DNA from: Sphingomonadaceae bacterium
GTDB taxonomy: Bacteria; Pseudomonadota; Alphaproteobacteria; Sphingomonadales; Sphingomonadaceae
Length of the DNA: 50,740 bases
Direction: 5' to 3'
NCBI GenBank assembly: GCA_947451145.1
Contig: CANFXW010000023.1
Coordinates: forward strand, 1-50,740
How positions within the stretch are numbered: position 1 is the first letter of the stretch; every line of letters begins with the position of its first letter. The notes under the pieces were generated by a model. The model made no database searches. It was given only the letters and a program-made list of their open reading frames with translations, and was not told the origin of the DNA. The position numbers and the translations under genes are program-made. This document shows, in pieces, positions 13,935-22,056 of the stretch.

Positions 13935-16682
13935 ATGAACACCCTGCGCATCCCGCATCAGCGTGACATTGTCGAGCGCCGCACGATTGCGGCGGCGATC
14001 AACGATATCGTCGGCGAAGAGGGTGCGGAGCGTTCGCGGCCCAAGGTGGTCGAGCTGCTGCGCGCCGCGCTGGAGGATGGGCGGGCCGAGATTGCCCGGC
14101 GGCTGATCGCCAAGCCATCCGGCGGCACCGAGTGTGCGGCGGCGCAGGCTTTTCTCGTCGACCAGCTGGTGCGCCTGATCCACGATCACGTGGTCGATCA
14201 CGTCTATCGCGCTTCGAACCGCTCGACCGGTGAGCGGATCACGATCATGGCGGTGGGCGGCTATGGCCGGGGCGAGATGGCGCCGCATTCTGATGTCGAC
14301 ATTGCCTTCCTCACGCCGACCAAGCCGACATCGTGGTGCGAGCAGGTGATCGAGGCGATGCTCTATTTCCTGTGGGATCTGGGGCTGAAAGTCGGCCACT
14401 CCAGCCGCAGTCTGGATGACATGGTCCGCATGGCCAAGAGCGACCTGACGATCCGCACCGCGCTGCTCGAAGGGCGCTATGTCTGGGGCGATCAGGACCT
14501 GTTCGATCTGGCCGAAAAGCGTTTCTGGGCCGAAGTCGTTTCGGGAACCGAGCGCGATTACGTTTCCGAGAAGCTGGGCGAGCGCAACGAGCGGCACAAG
14601 CGGCTGGGCGATTCGCGCTATGTGGTTGAACCCAACGTCAAAGAGGGCAAGGGCGGCCTGCGCGATCTCCACACGCTCTACTGGATCGGCAAGTACATCC
14701 ACCACGTGCGCAGTGCTGCCGAGCTGGTCGATGTCGGGCTGCTGAGCGCCGACGAATACCGCGCCTTCCGCCGCGCGGAGAACTTCTTCTGGGCGGTGCG
14801 CTGCCATCTGCACTCGATCACCAACCGCGCCGAGGACCGGCTGACTTTCGATCTGCAGCGCGAAGTCGCCACGCGGATGCAGTTCTCTGACCGGCCGGGC
14901 AAGAGCGCGGTCGAGCGGTTCATGCAATACTTCTTCCTGCAGGCCAAACGCGTCGGCGCGCTGACCGGGCTGTTCCTGCAGGAGCTCGACGAACAGTTCG
15001 CCAAAAAGCAGCGCGGGTTTTTCGCCGGCCTCAGGGGCCGCAAGAAGCTGGTCAAGGGCTTCGTGGTCGCCGACGGCAAGATCGACGTGCCTTCGGATGG
15101 CTGGTTTGCCGAAGACCCCGTCCGGCTGGTCGAGATCTTCGCCATTGCCGATGCCGAGGGGCTCGATATCCACCCCAACGCCATGCGACTGGCAGCGCGC
15201 GATACCAAGCTGATCGACGCAAAGGTGCGCGATGATCCGCGCGCCAATGCGCTGTTCCTCGATCTGCTCTCCAGCCGCAACCGGCCCGAAACGGTGCTGC
15301 GCTGGATGAACGAGGCCGATGTCTTTGGCCGCTTCGTGCCCGATTTCGGCCGGGTCAACGCGCAGATGCAGTTCGATATGTACCACCACTACACGGTGGA
15401 CGAGCACACGATCCGCGCCATTGGCCTGCTGTCCGAGATCGAAAAGGGCGAGCGGCAGGAAGACCACCCGCTGGCGACCAAGCTGATCCAGCAGGTGCGA
15501 TCACGCCGCGCGACCTATGTGGCCGTGCTGCTCCACGATATTGCCAAGGGGCGGCGCGGAGACCATTCGGTGCTGGGCGCGGAAGTGGCGCTGAAGCTGT
15601 GCCCGCGCTTCGGGCTGGACGAGGCCGAGACCGAACTCGTCTCATGGCTGGTGCGCACCCACCTGCTGATGAGCGCCACCGCCTTCAAGCGCGATCTGGC
15701 CGACTGGAAGACGATCACCGATTTCGTCGAGGTGGTGCAGAACGTCGAGAACCTGCGCCAGCTGACCCTGCTGACCATCGTCGATATCCGCGCGGTGGGG
15801 CCGGGCACCTGGAACAGCTGGAAGCGCCAGCTGCTTAGCGAACTCTATAACGCCACCGAAGAGCGCCTGCGCCTCGGCCACGCCCAGCACGGCCGCGCCG
15901 AGCGGGTGGCCGCGAAGAAGCAGGTGGTGCGCGAGAAGCTCGCGGCGAAAGCCGATCTGGTCGATAGTGCGGGCAAACAACTGGTCGACGCCTACTGGAT
16001 CGCCGAGCCGGACGATATCATCGCGCTCAATCTCTCGCAGCTTGAAGCGGCGGCGGGCGAGGCGCTGCATGTCGCTTGCGAATACTACGCCGCGCGCGGG
16101 GCAACGCTGGTGACGGTGATCGCGGCTGACCATCCCGGCCTGTTCTATCGCATTGCCGGCGGCATCCATCTCGCCGGCGGCAACATCATCGACGCCCGCA
16201 TCCACACCGCGCGCAACGGCGTGGCGGTCGACAATTTCCTTGTGCAGGACCCGCTGGGCCGCCCCTTCATGGAGCAGAGCCAGCTCGCCCGCATCCGCAC
16301 GATGATCGCCGATGCCCTCGCCAACCGGGTCAAGCTGGTGCCGCAGCTCGCCGCCCGCCCGCTCGCCCGCCCCCGCGCCGAGGCCTTCACCGTGCGCCCG
16401 CAGGTGACTTTCGACAATTCCGCCTCCAGCCGCTTCACCGTGGTGGAGATCGGCGCGCGCGATCGTCCCGCCCTGCTCAACCGGCTGGCCCGCGCGCTGT
16501 TCGAGGCGCGGCTGATCGTCCACTCGGCCCACATCGCCACCTACGGCGAGCGCGCGGCGGATACCTTCTACGTCACCGACCTTCTCGGCGAAAAGGTAAC
16601 GCAGGAAGCGCGGCTGAAGGCAGTCGAGACCAAGCTGCTCGCGGCGGCGGGAGAGAGCACGATCGAGGTGGAAGTAGCCTGA
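13935..16682 (+). CDS. glnD: [Protein-PII] uridylyltransferase / uridylyl-removing enzyme
   Basis: The 915-aa bifunctional nitrogen sensor GlnD. It uridylylates PII proteins when glutamine is low and removes UMP when glutamine is high. The nucleotidyltransferase core has GGYGRGEMAPHSDVD (108-122) with catalytic Asp pairs. The GlnD/GlnE linker motif KEGKGGLRDLHTLYWIG follows near residue 237. The HD domain has YHHYTVDEHTIRAIG (about 482-496) and LLHDIAKGRRGDHSVLG (about 533-549). Two ACT domains for glutamine sensing fill the C-terminus (starting near residues 724 and 832). Length and order are normal. No PII or glutamine synthetase gene is adjacent. A 154-bp palindromic element follows 13 bases after the stop. 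Confidence 0.96.
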   Translation: MNTLRIPHQRDIVERRTIAAAINDIVGEEGAERSRPKVVELLRAALEDGRAEIARRLIAKPSGGTECAAAQAFLVDQLVRLIHDHVVDHVYRASNRSTGERITIMAVGGYGRGEMAPHSDVDIAFLTPTKPTSWCEQVIEAMLYFLWDLGLKVGHSSRSLDDMVRMAKSDLTIRTALLEGRYVWGDQDLFDLAEKRFWAEVVSGTERDYVSEKLGERNERHKRLGDSRYVVEPNVKEGKGGLRDLHTLYWIGKYIHHVRSAAELVDVGLLSADEYRAFRRAENFFWAVRCHLHSITNRAEDRLTFDLQREVATRMQFSDRPGKSAVERFMQYFFLQAKRVGALTGLFLQELDEQFAKKQRGFFAGLRGRKKLVKGFVVADGKIDVPSDGWFAEDPVRLVEIFAIADAEGLDIHPNAMRLAARDTKLIDAKVRDDPRANALFLDLLSSRNRPETVLRWMNEADVFGRFVPDFGRVNAQMQFDMYHHYTVDEHTIRAIGLLSEIEKGERQEDHPLATKLIQQVRSRRATYVAVLLHDIAKGRRGDHSVLGAEVALKLCPRFGLDEAETELVSWLVRTHLLMSATAFKRDLADWKTITDFVEVVQNVENLRQLTLLTIVDIRAVGPGTWNSWKRQLLSELYNATEERLRLGHAQHGRAERVAAKKQVVREKLAAKADLVDSAGKQLVDAYWIAEPDDIIALNLSQLEAAAGEALHVACEYYAARGATLVTVIAADHPGLFYRIAGGIHLAGGNIIDARIHTARNGVAVDNFLVQDPLGRPFMEQSQLARIRTMIADALANRVKLVPQLAARPLARPRAEAFTVRPQVTFDNSASSRFTVVEIGARDRPALLNRLARALFEARLIVHSAHIATYGERAADTFYVTDLLGEKVTQEARLKAVETKLLAAAGESTIEVEVA

Positions 16683-16695
16683 TCATCCAGTCCAA

Positions 16696-16849
16696 TTTCA
16701 CGCGGAGGCGCGGAGACGCGGAGTATCCGGGGCGCGCCGCAGGCTCTCTTTAGCTTCCAGACGACAGATGACCCCGGCGAGGCGATCCTGAATGCTTCGC
16801 AAGAGCGGAAAACCTTCAGTCCTCCGCGTCTCCGCGCCTCCGCGTGAAA
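16696..16849. repeat. 154-bp element with perfect 28-bp terminal inverted repeats
   Basis: Left arm 16696-16723 begins TTTCACGCGGAGGCGCGGAG; right arm 16822-16849 is its perfect reverse complement. The 98-base centre has no open frame of note. The arms resemble those of the element at 25795-25956 (shared pattern TTCACGCGRAGGCGC). It fits a miniature, non-coding mobile element inserted between glnD and the infC leader. No clear target duplication was found by eye. Confidence 0.85.
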
Positions 16850-16958
16850 TATGTCAGGCGCGGCAAATCCCCCGCCAGCCTGCTTTGCAAGCCAAGTCAT
16901 TTTCCCCGCTTCCCCAAAAGGCAGAATCGCACTAAGGACGCGACCAGAGTGTTGAAAC

Positions 16959-16974
16959 AGGAGAATCCCCAATA
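16959..16974 (+). promoter_or_regulatory. Shine-Dalgarno and AUA start of infC
   Basis: AGGAGA (16959-16964) lies 7 bases before an in-frame ATA (16972-16974). The first in-frame ATG (16993) has only C-rich sequence before it. IF3 genes commonly use a non-standard start codon so that IF3 represses its own translation, so this placement is preferred. Confidence 0.6.
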
Positions 16975-17514
16975 GCCCCCCCACCCCGGCGAATGCTGCA
17001 GCCCCCAGTCAAGAGCGGGCCGCGCTACAACCAGCTCATCACCTCGGACAAGGTCCGCGTGATTGATGAGAATGGCGAAAACATAGGCGTCATGTTCACC
17101 AACGAAGCAATCGAGCAGGCGGCCGGTGTCGGCCTTGACCTGGTCGAAGTGTCGCCCAACGCCGATCCGCCGGTGTGCAAGTTCCTCGATGTCGGCAAGT
17201 TCCGCTACGAGGCACAGAAGAAGGCTAACCTCGCCCGCAAATCGCAGAAGACGCAGGAGATCAAGGAGATCAAGATGCGTCCAAACATCGATGATCACGA
17301 TTACGATGTGAAGATGCGCGCGATCCACAAGTTCATTGGCGAAGGCGACAAGGTGAAAGTCACCCTGCGCTTCCGCGGCCGCGAACTGGCGCACCAGCAG
17401 CTGGGCATGAACCTGCTGCGCCGCGTGCAGGAAGATACCGCAGAAGTCGCCAAGATCGAAGCCTATCCCCGCATGGAAGGCCGCCAGATGCTGATGGTGA
17501 TCTCACCGAAGTAA
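16972..17514 (+). CDS. infC: Translation initiation factor IF-3
   Basis: IF-3 binds the 30S subunit, checks the start codon and initiator tRNA, and blocks early 50S joining. With the ATA start the product is 180 aa, the usual IF-3 length; from the ATG at 16993 it would be 173 aa. The N-domain begins SGPRYNQLI and contains [20 protein letters not shown] sequence ([20 protein letters not shown]). A Lys-rich linker with the [17 protein letters not shown] segment follows, and the C-domain has [16 protein letters not shown]. rpmI and rplT do not follow; an intrinsic terminator does, so infC appears to be transcribed alone here. Confidence 0.95.
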   Translation: MAPPPRRMLQPPVKSGPRYNQLITSDKVRVIDENGENIGVMFTNEAIEQAAGVGLDLVEVSPNADPPVCKFLDVGKFRYEAQKKANLARKSQKTQEIKEIKMRPNIDDHDYDVKMRAIHKFIGEGDKVKVTLRFRGRELAHQQLGMNLLRRVQEDTAEVAKIEAYPRMEGRQMLMVISPK

Positions 17515-17539
17515 GGCGGGTTCCGATCCGGCAATACCA

Positions 17540-17568
17540 AAGGGCGCGGGTCACCAACCCGCGCCCTT
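17540..17568. terminator. Bidirectional terminator between infC and the DUF418 gene
   Basis: AAGGGCGCGGGT (17540-17551) pairs perfectly with ACCCGCGCCCTT (17557-17568) around CACCA. It lies between two convergent stop codons (17514 and 17575). No long T-tract is present on either side, but the stem is strong. Confidence 0.75.
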
Positions 17569-17574
17569 CGTGTA

Positions 17575-18882
17575 TCAGGCCGCCGCGAGTCGCATCGGCT
17601 GGCGCTGCCAATAGGTCAGCGAGCGCCACAGCCATTCCAGCGGGCCAAAGCGGTAGCGCGACAGCCACAGCGAGCTCCACACCAGCTCGACCAGCCAGAT
17701 CGAGCCGACCACGTAGTACAGCTCGTGCCGCGCCAGCTTGCCGAACAGGCCGAAGCCAAAGCCATAGAACAGCGCGGTGCAGATCAGGGTCTGGGCGATG
17801 TAATTGCTCAGCGCCATTTGTCCCACGGCGGCGAGCGCGCGTTGCAGGCCGACGAACAAACCCGACCGGATGATCGCGAGCGCCAGCCCCAAATGGCCGA
17901 CCACCATGGCAAGCCGGCTGATCTGGTATGTCCGCCCGGACTCGACAAAACCGAGCAGCGTGAACTTGCTATCGAGGATCACCCCCAGCTCGTAAAAGCC
18001 CAGCGGCAAGCCCACGCCATAGCCCAGCAGCGCCATGGTTAGATAAAACCGCACCGACCTTTGCCCGCTCAGCACGCCCCATTTGAGCAGCGCCATGCCG
18101 ATCAGCATGAAGGGGATGACATCGAAAATCATCCCTCCCGGCGCGCCGACCCACTGGAATTGAAAGCTGTCGTGGAACTGCCCGACCACTGCATCGGGAT
18201 AGGATCCGGAGTGGATTTTGCGCTGCTCGGCGGCATTCTCTGCCGTCGGCATGATGTGGCTTTCGCTCTCCTTCCAGTCCTCGATCGCCTTGGTCTGCTC
18301 CTTGCTCAGCACCTTACCCGAAGCCTGCAGCGCCTGCGCGGCGACGGCCTTGTCATGCGCTTCAATCTTGCTGCCATAGTCAAAGCTTGTGAACAGCGCG
18401 GCGCAGACCAGCAGCACCAGTCCGACGCCGAGTTGCACCTTCCCAGGCAGCTTGCGCGGGGCAAAGACCAGCAGGCCGCACATCGAATAGAGGAACAGGA
18501 TCTCGCCGGTCCACAGCAGCAGCGCCCAGTGGATGATCCCGAACAGCATCATCCACATCATCCGGCGGAAGTGAATCTCCGCCGCCATGATCCCCGCGCC
18601 GCCCTTTTCCATCCGCTCGGTCAGCAGCACAACGCCCGCACCGAACAGGATCGAGAAGATGCCGCGCATCGTGCCTTCAAAACCGACGTTGATGATCTTG
18701 TAGACCGTAAGATCGATACCGGTCCCCCCGCCATCGGCGAGCGGATTGTCATAGGCCTGAAACAGCAGGCCAAAGGCGGTGATGTTCATCATCAGAATGC
18801 CAAGCAGCGATATGCCGCGCAAAACGTCTAGCGATGCCACGCGCGCGGCTTTCGTCACCGGCGCAACAGTTTGATCCGTCAT
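17575..18882 (-). CDS. DUF418 family integral membrane protein
   Basis: A 435-aa polytopic membrane protein with a DUF418 C-terminal domain, related to the heparan-alpha-glucosaminide/acyltransferase-3-like transporter-acyltransferase group. About ten hydrophobic segments are visible. The N-terminus has the typical RVASLDVLRGISLLGILMMN (about 15-34), and the C-terminus has QMALSNYIAQT and EWLWRSLTYW. The function is unknown; acyl transfer across the membrane is a guess from related families. The ATG at 18882 is used; an upstream in-frame extension of 33 codons is low-complexity and has no family similarity. It is convergent with infC. Confidence 0.85.
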   Translation of the reverse strand: MTDQTVAPVTKAARVASLDVLRGISLLGILMMNITAFGLLFQAYDNPLADGGGTGIDLTVYKIINVGFEGTMRGIFSILFGAGVVLLTERMEKGGAGIMAAEIHFRRMMWMMLFGIIHWALLLWTGEILFLYSMCGLLVFAPRKLPGKVQLGVGLVLLVCAALFTSFDYGSKIEAHDKAVAAQALQASGKVLSKEQTKAIEDWKESESHIMPTAENAAEQRKIHSGSYPDAVVGQFHDSFQFQWVGAPGGMIFDVIPFMLIGMALLKWGVLSGQRSVRFYLTMALLGYGVGLPLGFYELGVILDSKFTLLGFVESGRTYQISRLAMVVGHLGLALAIIRSGLFVGLQRALAAVGQMALSNYIAQTLICTALFYGFGFGLFGKLARHELYYVVGSIWLVELVWSSLWLSRYRFGPLEWLWRSLTYWQRQPMRLAAA

Positions 18883-19235
18883 GGATCCTTCCCCCCGAGG
18901 ACTTGCCAAGCGCGACCCACGCCCGCCGCTGCCCCCTGCGGCCTGACGGGGGGAGGCTAGCGGAGTACGGGGGGAATGCAAGGTTGGGGTAAGGTTGGCG
19001 CCGCATCCATCATTTTCCTACATGCCCCGGTCCTGATAAAACGGACCGCATGAACTTCCACCTCTCCACGCGCTCGCATTACTGCAAGACTGCGCCGCTG
19101 TTCCACGCGCATGATCAGGCGGGTTTGGGTGATTTTCCCGCGATCACGCGGTTATCAGAAAACCTAGAAAAATGCTCTGAATTTATATATTTAGGCCGTA
19201 AAATCGAAGTTTACACAGTGTCAACTATGTCAACC
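18883..19235. other. 353-base intergenic region, AT-rich in part
   Basis: No convincing gene is seen. CGGTCC/GGACCG (about 19029-19048) and CCGCG/CGCGG around ATCA (19138-19151) are short hairpins. The stretch 19150-19230 is clearly AT-rich compared with its surroundings and contains TTTATATATTTA and two GTCAAC repeats. This could hold a promoter or be a remnant of transferred DNA. The long plus frame that starts at 19050 runs antisense through the J-domain gene and is not supported. Confidence 0.5.
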
Positions 19236-19769
19236 TCAACCGCGCCATTCGCGCCGTTCTTCGGCCTGCCGCAGCACTTCGTAGGCGAGCTGAAGCGCCT
19301 GGAATGCCTTGGCGGCGGCCTCGTCGCCGGGCCGCACGTCGGGGTGGACTTCCTTGGCTTTGGTTCGCCAGGCTTTCTTCACCGCGTCGAAATCGGCGTC
19401 GCTATCCAGCCCCAGCAGTTCGAGCGCGCGCATCTCGTCGCGGCTGCGGGTGCCGTCGCCCGATCCGCCCCAGCTATAGTGCGCGGCTTCCTTGTAGCCC
19501 GAGTTGTCGCGGGTTTCATTGGCCTCGCGTGTCGCGGCCTCTTCTTTGTCGAGACCGGCGAAATAGTCCCAGCCCTGATTGTATTCGGCAGCGTGCTGCT
19601 GGCAGAAGTACCAGCGATCGGGGTTGTTGGGGCTTTTGGGCGCGGGGCAATCGCCGCGATTGGTGCAACCGGCGCGGTCGCACAGCCGCACGGTCACGGC
19701 TTCGCGATTGCCGCCATAGCCGCCCCAGCGGGGGAATCCCCAGTTATCCGATCTGCGCACGCGGCTCAT
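19236..19769 (-). CDS. J-domain (DnaJ-like) protein with N-terminal Cys/His motif
   Basis: A 177-aa protein with a C-terminal J-domain (about residues 110-177), beginning ALELLGLDSDADFDAVKKAW and containing the HPD tripeptide in KEVHPDVRPGD. The J-domain should stimulate the ATPase of a DnaK-type chaperone. The N-terminal half has a possible zinc site: CDRAGC, then GDC, then FCQQH (about residues 30-58). There is no G/F-rich region or DnaJ zinc-finger, so this is a class III J-protein. It is monocistronic; the 58-residue exported peptide gene diverges from its start across ~160 bases. The client is unknown. Confidence 0.88.
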   Translation of the reverse strand: MSRVRRSDNWGFPRWGGYGGNREAVTVRLCDRAGCTNRGDCPAPKSPNNPDRWYFCQQHAAEYNQGWDYFAGLDKEEAATREANETRDNSGYKEAAHYSWGGSGDGTRSRDEMRALELLGLDSDADFDAVKKAWRTKAKEVHPDVRPGDEAAAKAFQALQLAYEVLRQAEERREWRG

Positions 19770-19926
19770 GGCGGCCAGATAGGCTGCGAGCGGGGGTTAG
19801 CACAAGCGCCATGTGGTCTAAGCGCCTATCAATCCCGCGTTCATCATTTGGCGGTATATTGTGCATTGCAATATCAGATAGCCGCCCTTATATTAACTAG
19901 GGTTAGCAATACACGGAAATGCAGAC

Positions 19927-20103
19927 ATGAGCCGCAAACTTGCCCTTTCTTCAGCCCTTTCGGTTCTGCTGATGGCCGGATTCGCCCTGTTCAGCCCCAG
20001 TGCGCTGACGGGTGGCAGCGAAGGGCACAGCCTGTTTGGCGTGCCAGCCAAGGTCGAACTCGGCAAGCTGCCGTCGATCCCCGGTCTGCCCGGACTGCGC
20101 TGA
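19927..20103 (+). CDS. Small exported peptide (58 aa), hypothetical
   Basis: ATG 19927 to TGA 20101-20103 encodes 58 residues. The first ~28 residues (basic MSRKLALSS, then a hydrophobic stretch LSVLLMAGFALFSP) form a signal peptide or a single membrane anchor. The remainder, about 30 residues, is Gly/Pro/Leu-rich (GVPAKVELGKLPSIPGLPGL). The codon use matches the neighbours, and the GC3 bias supports coding. The ribosome-binding site is weak. The upstream region has an imperfect palindrome ATATTG-N7-CAATAT (19856-19874). The stop codon is the loop of a perfect 10-bp hairpin. No family was recognised. Confidence 0.55.
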   Translation: MSRKLALSSALSVLLMAGFALFSPSALTGGSEGHSLFGVPAKVELGKLPSIPGLPGLR

Positions 20104-20113
20104 GCGCAGTCCG
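20091..20113. terminator. Perfect hairpin with a stop codon as its loop
   Basis: CGGACTGCGC (20091-20100), loop TGA (20101-20103), GCGCAGTCCG (20104-20113). The loop is the stop codon of the 58-aa gene. The hairpin lies 10 bases before the end of the convergent pal gene and may terminate both transcripts. Confidence 0.65.
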
Positions 20114-20123
20114 ATCCAGGCTA

Positions 20124-20651
20124 TCAATCAATCGTAATCGTTACCGAACGGCGGTTCTTCGCCCAGGCCTCTTCGTTCGAACCGGTAGCAACCGGGCGTT
20201 CCTTGCCATAAGAAACCGTGGTCAGCCGCGAGGCATCAATGCCCAGGCTGACAAGGTAGTTCTTCGCGGCATTGGCCCGGCGATCACCCAGCGCGATATT
20301 GTAATCGCGGGTACCGCGCTCGTCGCAGTGCCCCTCGATCGTCGCGCGCTTGGACGGGTACTTCATCAGCCACTGCGCCTGCACCTGCAGCGCGGCGGCA
20401 TCTGCGCTATCGACATTGTATTTGTCGGTATCGAAGTAGATCGTGTCACGCCCCATCAGCGTCGCGGCAAAATCAGCCTGACTGCCCGGAGCCGGTCCCT
20501 GAACGGTGGGCTGGGTCTCAGTCGTGCTGCGGGTCGGCGCGGCAGCCGGACCGGGATCGGGGGGCAGCATCTTGGGCGGCTTGGGCGAGCAGGCTGCCAG
20601 AGCGCTGGCCCCGATCAGCAGCAAGGCAAAAGTGCGGGAGGAACGCAGCAT
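20124..20651 (-). CDS. pal: Peptidoglycan-associated lipoprotein Pal
   Basis: A 175-aa outer-membrane lipoprotein of the Tol-Pal system. It tethers the outer membrane to peptidoglycan and helps constrict the envelope at division. The signal peptide ends in the lipobox LAAC (Cys21), then a Pro/Thr-rich linker, then an OmpA-like domain from about residue 65. Within that, the peptidoglycan-binding segment EGHCDERGTRDYNIALGDRRA and the final AKNRRSVTITID are conserved. It is the last gene of the tol cluster, 41 bases after tolB. The periplasmic partner gene cpoB (ybgF), which often follows, is absent here. Confidence 0.95.
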   Translation of the reverse strand: MLRSSRTFALLLIGASALAACSPKPPKMLPPDPGPAAAPTRSTTETQPTVQGPAPGSQADFAATLMGRDTIYFDTDKYNVDSADAAALQVQAQWLMKYPSKRATIEGHCDERGTRDYNIALGDRRANAAKNYLVSLGIDASRLTTVSYGKERPVATGSNEEAWAKNRRSVTITID

Positions 20652-20692
20652 GGAGAATCTCCTTCAAGTAGAAGTCTAAACCGTAAAATCGC

Positions 20693-22054
20693 TTATGGCA
20701 AAACCGGGCCCCAGGCCGGATCGGAGGCATCGACCGGAGTGGGCAGGCGGCGCTCGTTCTTGCCGGTCAGGTCAACCTGCCACAGGCCGGTGTGGCCGGA
20801 ATGCTTTTCGGTGCGGAAGAACTGCACGATCCGGCCATTGGGGGACCATGTCGGGGCTTCGTCCTGCCAGCCCTTGGTCAGCTCGCGCATCCCGCCGCCA
20901 GCGGGGCTCATCACCGCGATGTGGAAGTCCCCGGCGATATAGGTGAAGGCGATCTGGTCAGAGCGCGGGCTCCACTCGGGCGTCGCGGCGCGGCCACCGA
21001 AGAAGCTGATGCGCTTTTGGTCAGAGCCATCGGCGTTCATCACATAGACCTGCTGGCTGCCCGAACGGTCGCTTTCGAACACAATCTTGCTGCCATCGGG
21101 CGAATAGGAACCGCCAACGTCGATGCCGGGAGAATCGGTCAGCCGCTGGCTCTCCCCGCCGCTCGCCGGGACGCGATAGACGTCGGTATTACCGCCGACG
21201 GCCATCGAATAGAGAATCCATTTGCCATCGGGCGACCAGCGCGGGGCAAAGGTGGGGTTCTTGCTCTGGGTAACCAGCTTCTGCGTACCGAGCTCGGTAT
21301 CGTAGATGTAAATCCGCGGATTGCCGTTGAGGTAGGATAGGTAGACGATCCGCTTGTAATCGGGCGAATGGCGCGGGGTGAGCGCGAGAGCCTGTCCGGT
21401 GGTGATGAACTTGTGGTTCGCCCCGTCCGAATCCATGATCGCCAGCCGCTTCATGCGGTGATCCTTGGGCCCGGTCTCGGCGATATAGGCGATGCGGCTG
21501 TCAAAGAACGGGCTCTCACCGGAAAGCCGGGAATAGACCATGTCCGAGCACTTGTGCGCCGCGCGCCGCCACTCGGCCGGACTGACAACCCAGGCGTTCT
21601 TGAGCAGCTGCTGGCCGAGCGCGACATCATAGAGGTAACAGCCGATGGTCAGCTTGCCATCGCCGTTATCGCGCACGAAGCCGTGGACGAGCATGTCGGC
21701 CTGCTTGGCCTGCCATGTATGGAAGTCCGGCGCGGTGACCTGGGCAATGGTGGGCACGGGCAGGCTGGCCGGGCCGGTCGGCTTGAACAGCCCGTTGTTC
21801 TGCAGGTCCGCCGTAATCACCTGCGCCAGCGCGCGGCCCACGGCGGCGGTGGAGCCGGCACTGGTCTGGGTTGGCACGTCGGCATTGGTCGGGAAGGTCG
21901 GAATGGCGATGCCGAGGTCTTGCCATGCGGCATCGTCGGTTACGTCGATCGCTTCTTCGCTGGCCGCCGCAGTCGGCGCGGGCGCGGGTGCTAACTGCTG
22001 GGCCAAAGCTGGCGCAGCGAGGAGGCTAAACAAAAGTGACCAGCGGTATTTCAC
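20693..22054 (-). CDS. tolB: Tol-Pal system translocation protein TolB
   Basis: A 453-aa periplasmic protein with a signal peptide ending near ALAQQ (residues 15-20), an N-terminal alpha/beta domain (about 45-180) and a WD40-like beta-propeller (about 200-453). The propeller repeats are visible as FAPRWSPDGKWILYSM, SYSPDGSKIVFESDR, ATPEWSPRSDQIAFT and APTWSPNGRIVQFF. TolB binds Pal and passes the signal from TolA. The start is 2 bases after the tolA stop, so translation is probably coupled. Confidence 0.96.
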   Translation of the reverse strand: MKYRWSLLFSLLAAPALAQQLAPAPAPTAAASEEAIDVTDDAAWQDLGIAIPTFPTNADVPTQTSAGSTAAVGRALAQVITADLQNNGLFKPTGPASLPVPTIAQVTAPDFHTWQAKQADMLVHGFVRDNGDGKLTIGCYLYDVALGQQLLKNAWVVSPAEWRRAAHKCSDMVYSRLSGESPFFDSRIAYIAETGPKDHRMKRLAIMDSDGANHKFITTGQALALTPRHSPDYKRIVYLSYLNGNPRIYIYDTELGTQKLVTQSKNPTFAPRWSPDGKWILYSMAVGGNTDVYRVPASGGESQRLTDSPGIDVGGSYSPDGSKIVFESDRSGSQQVYVMNADGSDQKRISFFGGRAATPEWSPRSDQIAFTYIAGDFHIAVMSPAGGGMRELTKGWQDEAPTWSPNGRIVQFFRTEKHSGHTGLWQVDLTGKNERRLPTPVDASDPAWGPVLP

Positions 22055-22056
22055 GG

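Noticed and set aside
13842..15467. 541-codon minus-strand frame opposite glnD
   Set aside because: It is a shadow of glnD codon bias, with no domains and His/Asp/Gly-rich composition typical of antisense frames.
19050..20942. 630-codon plus frame from the AT-rich intergenic region through the J-domain, small peptide, pal and tolB region
   Set aside because: It overlaps genes with clear domains on the opposite strand and has no start signal or domain of its own.
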